Both the position numbers and the translations under genes were made by a program. A DNA stretch of 64,000 nucleotides from NCBI RefSeq assembly GCF_002796605.1, contig NZ_CP024923.1:4471501-4535500 (forward strand), read 5' to 3'. The notes beneath the pieces were generated by a model that was not told the DNA's origin, ran no database searches, and worked only from the letters and a program-made list of their open reading frames with translations. Below are positions 1-7,984 of this stretch, piece by piece; position 1 is the first letter of the stretch, and each line of letters starts with the position of its first letter. The DNA comes from Sphingomonas psychrotolerans. Its GTDB lineage: Bacteria > Pseudomonadota > Alphaproteobacteria > Sphingomonadales > Sphingomonadaceae.

Positions 1-419
1 CGGTGGTCGCTGCCGCAGGCAAGGTCGGCGCCGATCCGCTGATCCGCCGGCTGCCGAACGGCTATGACCATCAGCTCAAGCTCGGCGGCCGCGGCGTCTC
101 GGCCGGGCAGGCGCAGCGCATCGCGCTCGCGCGCGCCATCTATGGCGACCCGCGCATCCTGATCCTCGACGAGCCCAATGCCCATCTCGACAGCGAAGGC
201 GATGCTGCGCTGGTCGCGGCGCTGGCGGCGCTCAAGGCCGAGGGGCACACGATCCTGGTCGTCTCGCACAAGCTCGGCATCCTGCCGGTGGTCGACAAGA
301 TGCTGGTATTGCGCGACGGCCGAGCCGAGATTTACGGCCCGCGCGACGAGGTCATGGCCAAGATCGCCCCGCCCAATCTGCGGCAAGTGGCGCCGCCTGC
401 GGCAAAGGCGAACGGATGA
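1..419 (+). CDS. Type I secretion ABC transporter ATPase, C-terminal part
   Basis: This is the C-terminal part of the nucleotide-binding domain of a PrtD/HlyB-type ABC exporter; the gene begins before the window. An ABC signature region (GVSAGQ followed by AQRIALARA), a Walker B stretch (ILILDEPN) and the H-loop (VVSHK) are visible in order. The signature reads VSAGQ rather than the canonical LSGGQ. These proteins power one-step export of RTX-like substrates from cytoplasm to outside. The stop codon overlaps the ATG of the downstream HlyD-family adaptor (ATGA), which supports a type I secretion operon. The substrate is not in view. Confidence 0.93.
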   Translation, partial: VVAAAGKVGADPLIRRLPNGYDHQLKLGGRGVSAGQAQRIALARAIYGDPRILILDEPNAHLDSEGDAALVAALAALKAEGHTILVVSHKLGILPVVDKMLVLRDGRAEIYGPRDEVMAKIAPPNLRQVAPPAAKANG

Positions 420-1780
420 CAGTGCCGATTCTCCTCTCCCCCGCCGCGCCTGCACTGACGGCGCCCGCGCCGGTCGGCGCCGATCCGCGCGGCGACATCC
501 GCACCGGCGCGATCATCGCGGCCTTGTTCTTCGTCGTCTTTCTCGGCTGGGCGGCGTTCGCGCGGCTCGACGCGGCCGCTTATGCACAGGGTACTCTGGT
601 CGTGTCGGGCCAGCGTCAGTCGGTCCAGCACCGAGACGGCGGGGTGGTCGGCCGCATCTATGTCCATGAAGGGCAACGCGTCGAGCGCGGGCAGTTGCTG
701 GTCCAGCTTGCCGCCGCCGAAGTGCAGGCGCAGGAGCGCGCGCTCGCCTCGCAGGCGATCCGGCTGCTCGCCCAGCGTGCGCGGCTCGAGGCCGAGCAGC
801 TCGGGCGGACCCGGATCGTCCAGCCGCGCGAATTCGCGTTACTGCCGCCCGAGGATCGCGCCGAGGCCGCGCTTGCGATGCGGCTCCAGCAGACCGAGCT
901 GCAGGCGCGCACTTCGGTGCTGGCGGCGCAACGCGGCGCGCTCGGCCAGCGGGTCGCCCAGTCGGGCGAGCAGGGCAAGGGCTATGGCGAGCAAGTGGTC
1001 TCTTCCGCCGAGCAGCTCCGCCTGATCGAGGAACAGATCGCCGCGCTTCGGCCGGTTGCCGAAAAGGGCTTCGTCTCGGAAACCCGGATGCGCGAGCTCG
1101 AGCGCGCACGCGCCCAGCTGATCGGCCAGCGCGGCCAGTATAGCGCCAGCGTCGCCCAAACCCGCGGCGCGGCGCGCGAGACCGAGATTCAAGTGCTCGA
1201 GGCCGAGCGCACTTTCCGCGAGCGCAGCGCCGCCGATCTGCGCGACGTCGAGACGCGGCTCGGCGACGTGCTGCCGCGCTGGACCGCGGCGCGCGATCAG
1301 CTCGAGCGCACTGCGATCCGCGCGCCTGCCACCGGCGCGGTGGTCGGGATGTCGGTGTTCACTCCGGGCGGCGTGGTCGCGCCGGGGCAGAAGCTGATGG
1401 ACGTGATCCCTGAGCGCACGCCGCTGCTGATCCAGGCGCGGATCGCCCCCGAGGATGCCGACGACCTCACGGTCGGGCAGCGCACCCTCGTCAAATTCTC
1501 GGGGCTCCACGAGCGCACCCTGCCCAATCTCGAAGGCAAGCTCACCCGGCTGTCGGCCGACAGCTTCGTCGACGAGAAAAGCGGGCTGAGCTATTTCACC
1601 GGCGAGGTCACCGTGCCGCGCGATCAGCTCCGTCTGATCGCCGACGTCCGCGGCGGCGGCTTCGCGTTAAGGGCGGGGATGCCGGTGCAGGTGCTGATCC
1701 CGCTGCGCAAGCGTACGGCGCTCGATTACGCGCTCGAGCCGCTTCTCGGCAGCTTCTGGTCGTCGTTCCGCGAGCATTGA
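416..1780 (+). CDS. HlyD family type I secretion periplasmic adaptor
   Basis: The product is a 454-residue membrane fusion protein. A short cytoplasmic N-terminus is followed by one membrane segment at about residues 30-50. Next come a lipoyl half-motif (around residues 60-100), a long alanine/glutamine/arginine-rich coiled coil (about 100-290), the second lipoyl half (around IRAPATGAVVG) and a C-terminal beta-barrel region. This is the usual order for PrtE/HlyD adaptors, which link the inner-membrane ABC exporter to a TolC-type channel. The start overlaps the stop of the ATPase gene by four bases, so the two are translationally coupled. No TolC-like gene is in the window. Confidence 0.93.
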   Translation: MTVPILLSPAAPALTAPAPVGADPRGDIRTGAIIAALFFVVFLGWAAFARLDAAAYAQGTLVVSGQRQSVQHRDGGVVGRIYVHEGQRVERGQLLVQLAAAEVQAQERALASQAIRLLAQRARLEAEQLGRTRIVQPREFALLPPEDRAEAALAMRLQQTELQARTSVLAAQRGALGQRVAQSGEQGKGYGEQVVSSAEQLRLIEEQIAALRPVAEKGFVSETRMRELERARAQLIGQRGQYSASVAQTRGAARETEIQVLEAERTFRERSAADLRDVETRLGDVLPRWTAARDQLERTAIRAPATGAVVGMSVFTPGGVVAPGQKLMDVIPERTPLLIQARIAPEDADDLTVGQRTLVKFSGLHERTLPNLEGKLTRLSADSFVDEKSGLSYFTGEVTVPRDQLRLIADVRGGGFALRAGMPVQVLIPLRKRTALDYALEPLLGSFWSSFREH

Positions 1781-1786
1781 GCCCGC

Positions 1787-2380
1787 TCAGCGGATCGGGC
1801 GGACCCGCCCGATCAATGCCCGTCCGGTGCGCACTTCGCGTGCCACCACGCCGGCGGTGAACCGGGCGATGATCCCGCGGGTGCGCCGCAGCGGGCCATC
1901 CACATCGCTGCGCGATCCGGCGATCATCCCGCTGCCCCAGCCATCGGCGAGCGCCTGCACCCGCGCGGCGAGCGCCGTGCGCCGATCATCGCGCCCGAGC
2001 ACGATCGAGGGGAAAGGGAGGCGCGTGCGCGGCGAGGCGAACGTATCCATCAGCGACTCGACATTCTCCTCCTCGTCCGCGATCGGATCGAAGAACAAGG
2101 CGCCGGCGACGCGCGAAACATAGGAAGCCGGCGACAGCCGCGCCCACCAGGCAGTGGCGAAGCAGCCGGCGCCTTCGGCGACCAGCAGCACTGCGCCTTC
2201 GGCGCGGGTGACTGCCGAATCGAGACGCGCGCCGAGCAGGTTGCGCTCGGAGAGCGTGTCGGCGCGATAGGGGACATGCGCCTGCGCCGGGGCGGCGAAC
2301 AGGTCGCGCCACGGCGCGGTGGCAGCCGCCGAGATTTCGACGAGCGAGAGATTCGCAGGGAGGGTCAGCGCAGTCGCCAT
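1787..2380 (-). CDS. Degenerate RBBP9/YdeN-like alpha/beta hydrolase, probably inactive
   Basis: This 197-residue protein matches the layout of RBBP9/YdeN serine hydrolases. The stretch LLVAEGAGCFATAWWA stands where active members have VAHSLGC followed by a similar helix. The segment FPSIVLGRDDR corresponds to the strand carrying the aspartate, and GWGSGM to the conserved WGS. The nucleophile serine is absent (EGAGC replaces HSLGC), and no GHIN-type histidine motif follows WGS. It therefore looks like a pseudo-hydrolase rather than an esterase. The start at 2380 is preferred because GGAG lies 7 bases upstream; an in-frame ATG four codons earlier is possible. Family assignment is from motif resemblance only. 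Confidence 0.6.
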   Translation of the reverse strand: MATALTLPANLSLVEISAAATAPWRDLFAAPAQAHVPYRADTLSERNLLGARLDSAVTRAEGAVLLVAEGAGCFATAWWARLSPASYVSRVAGALFFDPIADEEENVESLMDTFASPRTRLPFPSIVLGRDDRRTALAARVQALADGWGSGMIAGSRSDVDGPLRRTRGIIARFTAGVVAREVRTGRALIGRVRPIR

Positions 2381-2477
2381 CGCGTACTCCATCAGCTAAC
2401 GAATCACGATACACCGCCGCCGAACCCCTCGCCAGCGGATTCCCATCCGACTGGTGGAGATTCGGCGCGTATCGCGC

Positions 2478-2903
2478 TCAGGCCAGCGTATGGCTGAGGG
2501 TGATCTCGGCGTTGAGCAGCTTCGAGACCGGGCAATTGGCCTTGGCCCCCGCTGCGAGCTCGTCGAACTGCTGGGGCGAGATGCCGGGGACTTCGGCGTT
2601 GAGCGTCAGGTCCGAATGGGTGATCGCGAAGCCGTCACCTTGCTGCTCGAGTTTGACTGCGGCCGTCGTCTCGAGGCTGCCTTCGCTGAACCCGGCCTTC
2701 GCCAGCGCGAAGCTCAGCGCCATCGTGAAGCAGCCGGCATGCGCCGCCGCGATCAGCTCCTCGGGGTTGGTGCCCTTCTCGTCGCCGAAACGGGTGTTGA
2801 AGCTGTACGGCGTCGCGTCGAGCACGCCCGACGGGCTGTCGAGCCGACCCTTGCCGTCCTTGCCGAAGCCCTCGTAGCGGGCAGTCGCGGTACGTGTGGT
2901 CAT
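2478..2903 (-). CDS. OsmC family peroxiredoxin-like protein
   Basis: The 141-residue product has the two cysteines of OsmC/Ohr thiol peroxidases, one in AHAGCFTMAL and one in ANCPVSKLLN. It also has the typical OsmC N-terminus (ARYEGFGKDGKG). These cytoplasmic enzymes reduce organic hydroperoxides using the reactive cysteine pair. Length and motif order agree with the OsmC subfamily. The ATG at 2903 is chosen because the sequence upstream gives a purine-rich ribosome site and family members start at this point; the open frame extends further without support. It stands alone, with no adjacent OhrR-type regulator. Confidence 0.92.
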   Translation of the reverse strand: MTTRTATARYEGFGKDGKGRLDSPSGVLDATPYSFNTRFGDEKGTNPEELIAAAHAGCFTMALSFALAKAGFSEGSLETTAAVKLEQQGDGFAITHSDLTLNAEVPGISPQQFDELAAGAKANCPVSKLLNAEITLSHTLA

Positions 2904-2961
2904 GTCGGATCCCCCCAGGGTAGTGGAACGCGGCGACAGCATGCCGCCGCGTTCCGGTTAG

Positions 2962-3375
2962 TCAACGGCAGCGCACGTCCTTGTTCGAGCCGCGATCGAC
3001 GGCCGCGCCCGCCGCAGCACCGGCGGCAGCACCGAGCACGGTGCCCAAGGTCTCCGATCCGCCCGGCGCGATGATATTGCCGAGGATCCCGCCGGCGACG
3101 CCGCCGACGATCAGCCCGGTCGTCCCGTCCGACCGGCGGCAATAATAGCGCCCGTCCTGCCCGCGATAGACGCGCTCGTCGCGCGACACGCGGCGCTCGC
3201 GATAGCGGCGGTCGTCGCGGTAATAGCGGTCGGCATGATAGCCGCCGTACGACGGATCGGGACGGTTCCAGTCATAACTGCGATAGCCGTCATAGCTCGA
3301 TGAAGGCCCGTAACCGGTGTCGGCGCAACTCGCGAGCGTGCCCGCAGCCAGCAATCCCAAGAGGATGGCGCGCAT
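2962..3375 (-). CDS. Glycine-zipper 2TM lipoprotein
   Basis: This 137-residue protein starts with a lipoprotein signal whose lipobox is LASC (cysteine at residue 17). A tyrosine/arginine/aspartate-rich hydrophilic segment follows, then a YYCRRSDGTTGLIVGG motif leading into a glycine/alanine zipper (about residues 85-125). It resembles the 17 kDa surface antigen/Rickettsia 17 kDa family, common in alphaproteobacteria and placed in the cell envelope. The start at 3375 gives a compact signal peptide; an upstream in-frame ATG would add six residues. The function is unknown beyond envelope association. Confidence 0.8.
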   Translation of the reverse strand: MRAILLGLLAAGTLASCADTGYGPSSSYDGYRSYDWNRPDPSYGGYHADRYYRDDRRYRERRVSRDERVYRGQDGRYYCRRSDGTTGLIVGGVAGGILGNIIAPGGSETLGTVLGAAAGAAAGAAVDRGSNKDVRCR

Positions 3376-3450
3376 ATCTACTCTCCCGTGCATATATTCT
3401 GATAGCGAGGGAATGCTTGGGCACCGGGAAAGTTGCGCCGGGTCAAAGCG

Positions 3451-3828
3451 TCAGGACGGCGCCGCGTCGAGCCGCTCGTTCTCGCGCGCTTCGCCTTTCA
3501 CCAATGTTGGTGCCGAAGCGCCTGCCAGCGCGGGGCGGAACGCATCGCGCTCGCCTGCGGGGATCGGCGCGGTGGGGTCGGGTCGGAAGGCATCGATCGC
3601 GCGGTCGTTCGGGCCGGGATGCGCGTCGCCCATCAGGTCGGTCGGCACATGCCCGGCGCTGCCCCTCGCGGTCTTGCTCCGCTTGAGCAATGCGAAGGCG
3701 GCGGCCGCGAACGCGCCCGCGATCGCGCCGATCGAAAGCGTGCCGAGCGCCAGCGATTTGCCGCGGGATTTCGCGGCGGGCTTGCGCTGCCGGTTGGTGG
3801 TCTTCGTCTTGCCTGTGTCGTTTGCCAT
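3451..3828 (-). CDS. Small single-pass membrane protein, function unknown
   Basis: This is a 125-residue protein not recognised as a named family. A basic lysine/arginine-rich N-terminus (about residues 7-25) precedes one hydrophobic segment (about 26-48, rich in Gly/Ala). A proline-rich, mostly acidic tail follows. By the positive-inside rule the N-terminus should be cytoplasmic and the tail periplasmic. It sits among other short envelope or hypothetical genes on the same strand. GC content and codon use look like the neighbours. Confidence 0.6.
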   Translation of the reverse strand: MANDTGKTKTTNRQRKPAAKSRGKSLALGTLSIGAIAGAFAAAAFALLKRSKTARGSAGHVPTDLMGDAHPGPNDRAIDAFRPDPTAPIPAGERDAFRPALAGASAPTLVKGEARENERLDAAPS

Positions 3829-3880
3829 CGCGGTTTCCCTTTGGTTCGCGGCTTCAACGGGTTTGGCGGATGCGTGTTCC

Positions 3881-4225
3881 TCAATCCTTCAGCGGATCAT
3901 GCCCCCAGTTCATCAGCGAATAGCGCCAGCGCGACCCCGGGATCCGGTGCTCCTGATGCGGCCCCTGCGCGAGATGGCGCCGCACGAAGCCGGCCACCTT
4001 GCGCATATGGGCATAGTCGCCGCCGTCGAGTTCTTCGGGGGGCGTGCGCAGGATATGCACGATCTGTCGGCCCGAGGCGTGACCGATGCTCTCGCCGCCG
4101 TCGCGCTTGAACCCCACCGCCTGGCTCTCGTCGGTCTCGAGCCATTTCTCGATCTCGCCGGCGCTCATGTTCACTACGTCGTGGAAGCGCGCCCGAATCT
4201 GCGCAGGATCGTCCTGTCTCGCCAT
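3881..4225 (-). CDS. DUF3140 domain protein
   Basis: The product has 114 residues. The body shows the DUF3140 pattern: NMSAGEIEKWLETDES, then GESIGHASGRQIV, DYAHMRKVAGFVRRHLAQ, and a C-terminal RWRYSLMNWGHDP. The domain is widespread in soil bacteria and has no established biochemical role. The start at 4225 (MARQDD) matches family members; the reading frame extends 14 codons upstream without a family match. The gene lies head to tail with the lysozyme gene upstream on the same strand, about 40 bases apart. Confidence 0.85.
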   Translation of the reverse strand: MARQDDPAQIRARFHDVVNMSAGEIEKWLETDESQAVGFKRDGGESIGHASGRQIVHILRTPPEELDGGDYAHMRKVAGFVRRHLAQGPHQEHRIPGSRWRYSLMNWGHDPLKD

Positions 4226-4263
4226 GGGGCGCTCAAGCGCCGCGGCGCGCGAAACGTTCCGTT

Positions 4264-4725
4264 TCAACTACCGTACAGCGCGGCCTCGGCGGCGCGCCGC
4301 GTGGTCAACCCCGGCAGCACTTTCCCCGCCGCCTTGTTCCACCGCCCGAACTGCTGCTGCGCGTCGGCGAAATCGCCGGCCTTGTGCAGCCTGAGCAGCG
4401 TGCTGCTCGACAAATTGCCGACCCCGACATTGTAGGCGAAGCTGACCAGCGCATCGAACTGGTGCTGGCTGGTCTGCGCGCCGTCCAGCAATGCCGACAC
4501 CCTGGCGGCGAAGCTGGTGATATCTGCGGCCAGTCGATCGTCGCATTGCTGCTGGGTCCAGATCACCCCCGGCTTGATGTCCGCCCCGGTTGTGCCCCAG
4601 CCGATCGTCCACGGATCGCCGCCGGTGCCCGGATCGGGATAGGCAGTGAAGTTGCCGTCGATCTGTTTCTTCGCGCAACCTTCGAATCGCTGGACGAGCG
4701 CGAAGCATGCCGGACCTGGTGTCAT
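4264..4725 (-). CDS. Glycoside hydrolase family 24 lysozyme (endolysin-like)
   Basis: The 153-residue product shows the GH24 arrangement: a glutamate in RFEG (residue 15), an aspartate in AYPDPGTGGDPWT (residue 31) and the WTIGWGTT segment. A helical half follows with FDALVSFAYNVGVGNL and the RR of the C-terminal region. These enzymes cleave the beta-1,4 bond between MurNAc and GlcNAc in peptidoglycan. No signal peptide or signal-arrest anchor is visible, so export would need a holin or another route. There are no phage genes next to it, and it sits among small chromosomal genes. Confidence 0.87.
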   Translation of the reverse strand: MTPGPACFALVQRFEGCAKKQIDGNFTAYPDPGTGGDPWTIGWGTTGADIKPGVIWTQQQCDDRLAADITSFAARVSALLDGAQTSQHQFDALVSFAYNVGVGNLSSSTLLRLHKAGDFADAQQQFGRWNKAAGKVLPGLTTRRAAEAALYGS

Positions 4726-4839
4726 GGAAAGTCTTCCCCCGAAGTTGAGCAGGACTTGTGCATCACCTGACCTTTGCTGGCCATCGTCTTTATGCCCGGA
4801 ACTGTTGCAGCGCGGGTGAAGGCGCGACTAAAGCGGCCC

Positions 4840-5577
4840 ATGGCCAAGCAACGCGCCGATCAGATGCTCGTCGACCGCGGGCTGGCCGAGAGCCGCACCC
4901 GCGCGCAGGCGCTGATCATGGCGGGGCTCGTCTTCGCCGGCGATCGCAAGGTCGACAAGCCGGGCCAGCAATTGCCCGACGACGCCGCTCTCGACGTGCG
5001 CGGCCGCGATCATCCCTGGGTGTCGCGCGGCGGGATCAAGCTGGCGCACGCGCTCGACCATTTCGGTTGGGACGTCACCGACGCAGTCGCGATCGACGTC
5101 GGCTCCTCGACCGGCGGCTTCACCGACGTATTGCTCAGCCGCGGCGCGGCGCGCGTCTATGCGGTCGACAGCGGCACCAACCAGCTCGCCTGGAAGCTGC
5201 GCCAGGACCCGCGGGTGATCGTCCACGAACAGACCAGTGCGCGCATTCTCACCGAAGCGCACATCCCCGAGCCGGTCGACCTGATCGTCTGCGACGCCAG
5301 CTTCATCGGGCTCGCCAAGGTGCTCGAAACACCGTTCCGCTTCGCCAGACCGAATGCCCGGCTGGCGGCGCTGATCAAGCCGCAATTCGAGGCGGGGCGG
5401 GGCGAAGTCGGGAAGGGCGGGGTGGTGCGCGACCCGGAAGTCCATGACCGCGTCTGCCGCGAAGTCGCCGGGTGGGTCGCGGCGCAGGGCTGGCACGTGC
5501 GCGGCATCACGCAGAGCCCGATCACCGGGCCGGAGGGCAATGTCGAATTCCTGATCGGCGCGGAGCAGGGCGACTGA
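4840..5577 (+). CDS. tlyA: TlyA family rRNA methyltransferase / hemolysin A-like protein
   Basis: The 245-residue protein has an N-terminal S4 RNA-binding domain (residues 1-60: MLVDRGLAESRTRAQALIMAG) and an FtsJ-type methyltransferase domain. The SAM-binding loop DVGSSTGGFTD is at about residues 86-96. TlyA proteins 2'-O-methylate ribosomal RNA cytidines; some are also described as hemolysins. Later motifs (DLIVCDASFIGL, ALIKPQFEAG) fit the catalytic domain. The ATG at 4840 begins the S4 domain directly; the frame extends upstream but has no S4 similarity there. The gene is monocistronic in this window. Confidence 0.92.
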   Translation: MAKQRADQMLVDRGLAESRTRAQALIMAGLVFAGDRKVDKPGQQLPDDAALDVRGRDHPWVSRGGIKLAHALDHFGWDVTDAVAIDVGSSTGGFTDVLLSRGAARVYAVDSGTNQLAWKLRQDPRVIVHEQTSARILTEAHIPEPVDLIVCDASFIGLAKVLETPFRFARPNARLAALIKPQFEAGRGEVGKGGVVRDPEVHDRVCREVAGWVAAQGWHVRGITQSPITGPEGNVEFLIGAEQGD

Positions 5578-5624
5578 TCGGCCAGGTGGGGGCATTCGTC
5601 ATCAGGTAGGCTTCGACCCGGGAG

Positions 5625-6119
5625 CTACAGGAATAGAACCATTGGGAGATCGGCTTCATAGGTCCCATCGGATAGCCGGAATCGCCGTTCGAACCGACCT
5701 TCCCGGCGGAAGCCGACACGTTCGTAGAGGCGGATCGCGTGCGTGAGGCCTTCCCTGACGACCAGTTCCACGCGCTCGACCCTCGGCGTCAGAGCCGCGG
5801 CGTTCGCAAGCAATTCCGCAAGCAGCCTGTAGCCGATGCCGCGGCCCTGGGATTCGGGGTCGACCGCGACCGTCAAATCCCAAAGCACGTGCTGGAACTG
5901 GACGGAGGGCATGCGGCTGGTCTTTATCATCCCTGCCAAATGCGAGCCCTCCCACGCGCCGATTGCGAGGCCGCCCATCAGCGCGCCTGCCAGCGCCTCT
6001 TCCATCCATGGGAGGTCCATCTCGTCGGGCAGCCGGCCAAGACCGCCCTCCGCTCGACGCATCAACGCGAGCGCCGCCGGCGCGTCGGCGAGGCGCAATG
6101 GCCGAAGGTCGGCGCTCAC
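5625..6119 (-). CDS. GNAT family N-acetyltransferase
   Basis: The product has 164 residues. The acetyl-CoA binding motif A is visible as VDPESQGRGIGYRLLAEL (about residues 93-110), followed by the ERVGFRREGRFERRF region near the end. GNAT enzymes transfer acetyl groups to amines; the substrate cannot be read from the sequence. The start overlaps the stop of the AHSA1/SRPBCC gene by four bases. It is thus the last gene of an ArsR-SRPBCC-GNAT operon transcribed leftward from 6971. Confidence 0.85.
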   Translation of the reverse strand: MSADLRPLRLADAPAALALMRRAEGGLGRLPDEMDLPWMEEALAGALMGGLAIGAWEGSHLAGMIKTSRMPSVQFQHVLWDLTVAVDPESQGRGIGYRLLAELLANAAALTPRVERVELVVREGLTHAIRLYERVGFRREGRFERRFRLSDGTYEADLPMVLFL

Positions 6120-6628
6120 TGTCCTCCCACGCTGGCGCCCAGGCTGCCGAGAAGCGCGTCCAACTGCTCGAATTGCTCGGGCATTCCGCCCTCCATTCCG
6201 ACAAGGGCCTCGTCGAGCGCTTCCTTCGAGGGATAGAGTTCGTGGAAGGTCAGCAGCGTCTTGCTACCCTTTTCCTCGAAGGTCACCGTGGTCAGGGCGC
6301 CGTCCTCACCTTCATCATTGGTCCAGACGAGCCGCGCGCCCGGCGTCACTTCGATGTACCTGCCGAAGAATGCAAAGGCGTTCGAGGCATCCTGTCCGAA
6401 CTCGAGACGGTATTTGCCTCCGGCACGAACATCCATCTCGCAGGAAAGCAGAGGCACGCCCATCGACTTGGGTGCCCACCACCGCATGAACAGCTCTGGC
6501 CTGGTCCAGGCCTCGAACACGATGCGCGCCGGGGCATCAAAGGTTCGCGTAACGACCAGCTCGCGGTCGGACTCCCGTTTCACCATCGTGCCGTTCTGAA
6601 TGGTGGGTTCACTACCTATCTGGCCCAT
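6116..6628 (-). CDS. SRPBCC (AHSA1-like) family protein
   Basis: This 170-residue protein shows the AHSA1/START-like pattern: TRTFDAPARIVFEAWTRP near residues 28-45, MRWWAPKS, and the C-terminal FHELYPSKEALDEAL helix. The fold forms a hydrophobic pocket, and paralogues next to ArsR regulators are very common, with unknown ligands. The first codons overlap the end of the ArsR gene by 17 bases, and the gene is followed by GNAT with a four-base overlap. An internal ATG at 6586 (MVKRES) is an alternative start. Confidence 0.87.
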   Translation of the reverse strand: MGQIGSEPTIQNGTMVKRESDRELVVTRTFDAPARIVFEAWTRPELFMRWWAPKSMGVPLLSCEMDVRAGGKYRLEFGQDASNAFAFFGRYIEVTPGARLVWTNDEGEDGALTTVTFEEKGSKTLLTFHELYPSKEALDEALVGMEGGMPEQFEQLDALLGSLGASVGGQ

Positions 6629-6971
6629 CGCGCTTCTCCCTCAGTTTCAATTCTTCGACCACTTTGTCCAACGCATCGAAGCGTGCGTCCCAGAGCTGGC
6701 GGTGGGTCTCGATCCATGCCGCCTCCGCCTCCAGCCCGCGAAGGCCGAGCTTGCAGGCCCGCACCCGGCCGACCTTCTCCGTCGTGACGAGTCCGGCCCG
6801 CTCGAGGACGCCGACATGTTTCTTCATGCCCGTAAGGGTCATGTGGAACTTCTCGGCAAGATCCGTGATCGACGCCTCCGCACGTCCGAGCTGCTCCAGA
6901 ACGCCGCGTCGGGTGGCGTCCGAGAGCGCAGCGAACGAGGCATCGAGACGGGCGCTTGCACACTGAACCAT
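6612..6971 (-). CDS. ArsR-type (SdpR-like) helix-turn-helix regulator
   Basis: This 119-residue winged-helix regulator has the ArsR layout: LSDATRRGVLEQL, a helix-turn-helix at ITDLAEKFHMTLTGMKKHV (about residues 35-53), then the wing and a C-terminal helix. No metal-binding cysteine motif is seen in the recognition helix, so it belongs with ArsR members that pair with AHSA1 proteins rather than with metal sensors. It heads a three-gene operon. The ATG lies inside a perfect 24-bp palindrome, so binding of the protein to its own start region (autorepression) is the likely control. Confidence 0.88.
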   Translation of the reverse strand: MVQCASARLDASFAALSDATRRGVLEQLGRAEASITDLAEKFHMTLTGMKKHVGVLERAGLVTTEKVGRVRACKLGLRGLEAEAAWIETHRQLWDARFDALDKVVEELKLREKRDGPDR

Positions 6972-6983
6972 ATGGTTCAGTGT
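6960..6983. promoter_or_regulatory. ArsR operator palindrome over the arsR-like start codon
   Basis: This is a perfect 24-bp inverted repeat, each half reading ACACTGAACCAT. It covers the ATG of the ArsR gene at 6971-6969 and leaves no clear ribosome-binding site upstream on the minus strand. GAACCATATGGTTC-type palindromes are typical of ArsR regulators linked to AHSA1 genes, so autorepression is inferred. Confidence 0.75.
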
Positions 6984-7126
6984 TTAGCCTGCCAATTGGC
7001 GATACGCAAGTGCCCCCACGGACGCGATTCGGCGGCGCAGATATCTTTGCGACTGCGCAGGCTTTGGATTAGGGGATCGTTCCGGGGACGATGCGTGTTT
7101 CAGCGCATCGACAGGGGAGAACCGGG

Positions 7127-7684
7127 TTGAGAGAGATCGCGTCCAAAGGTCAGTTGCGCCTCGCATATTTCCGCTGGGCAGTGGTGACGGTCCCGCTCAT
7201 GCTGCTGCTCGGCTTCGCTTCGGGCAAGCTCGCCCCCAGCGGCGACGAGAATCCGTGGTTCGTCCAGCTGGTGAAGCCCGAGATCATGCCGCCCGGCTGG
7301 GCGTTCGGGGTGGCGTGGACGATCCTCTATGCGATGATGGGGCTCGCGCTGGCGCTGGTGATCAACGCGCGCGGATCGCGCGGGCGCGGGCTCGCGCTGC
7401 TCGTCTTCATCGTCCAGCTCGCGATCAATCTCGCCTGGACGCCGGTGTTCTTCGGGCTGCACAAGGTCGATACCGCGCTGCTGATGATCGGCGCCTTGCT
7501 CGTGCTGGTGCTGCTCACGATCCTGCTGTTCTGGCGCGTACGCCGCGTCGCCGGGCTGCTGCTGGTGCCCTATCTCGGCTGGCTGGGCTTCGCTTTCGTG
7601 CTGCTTTATCAGATCGATGCGCTCAATCCGAACGCCGAAAGCCTTGTACCTTCGCGCACGGTTGACCAGATAGAGATTCGCTGA
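7127..7684 (+). CDS. tspO: TspO/MBR family membrane protein
   Basis: The 185-residue protein has five hydrophobic segments and the TspO hallmark PEIMPPGWAFGVAWTILY (about residues 45-63), followed by INLAWTPVFFGLH and a final YLGWLGFAFVLLYQIDALNP. TspO proteins bind porphyrins and related ligands in membranes. TTG at 7127 is chosen as start because AGGGGAGA lies about six bases upstream and relatives begin with the EIASKGQLR segment. An ATG at 7091 in frame is a weaker alternative. It is followed by ubiK after 21 bases. Confidence 0.9.
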   Translation: MREIASKGQLRLAYFRWAVVTVPLMLLLGFASGKLAPSGDENPWFVQLVKPEIMPPGWAFGVAWTILYAMMGLALALVINARGSRGRGLALLVFIVQLAINLAWTPVFFGLHKVDTALLMIGALLVLVLLTILLFWRVRRVAGLLLVPYLGWLGFAFVLLYQIDALNPNAESLVPSRTVDQIEIR

Positions 7685-7705
7685 AGTTCGTTTAGGAAGC
7701 TCGAG

Positions 7706-7984
7706 ATGCAGACCGACAACCGCCTGTTCGACGATTTCGTCAAGTTCATGAACGGCGCGGCGGGCACCGTCGCCGGCATGGCGCGCGAGGCCGAGGGCGC
7801 CACGCGTGAGCGCGCCCGCGAATGGATCGGCGGGCTCGATTTCGTGGCGCGCGACGAGTTCGAAGCAGTCAAGGCGATGGCCGTGGCGGCGCGCGACGAG
7901 AATGATGCGCTCAAGGCGCGTCTCGCCGCGCTCGAAGCGCAGCTTGCAGCCAAGCCTGCCAGGGCACCGAAGGCAGCTTCTTGA
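7706..7984 (+). CDS. ubiK: UbiK (YqiC/BMFP) ubiquinone biosynthesis accessory factor
   Basis: This is a 92-residue protein with the UbiK pattern: a short N-terminal part (NRLFDDFVKFMNGAAG), an amphipathic middle and a C-terminal coiled coil (EFEAVKAMAVAARDEN and ALKARLAALEAQL). It ends in a lysine/alanine/proline tail. UbiK is an accessory factor that promotes the hydroxylation steps of ubiquinone synthesis with the UbiJ-type lipid-binding protein. Length and composition are typical for alphaproteobacteria. Confidence 0.85.
   Translation: MQTDNRLFDDFVKFMNGAAGTVAGMAREAEGATRERAREWIGGLDFVARDEFEAVKAMAVAARDENDALKARLAALEAQLAAKPARAPKAAS

Noticed and set aside
4264..4725. Prophage remnant around the lysozyme gene
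   Set aside because: No integrase, capsid, tail or attachment-site repeats were found nearby; neighbours are ordinary chromosomal genes.
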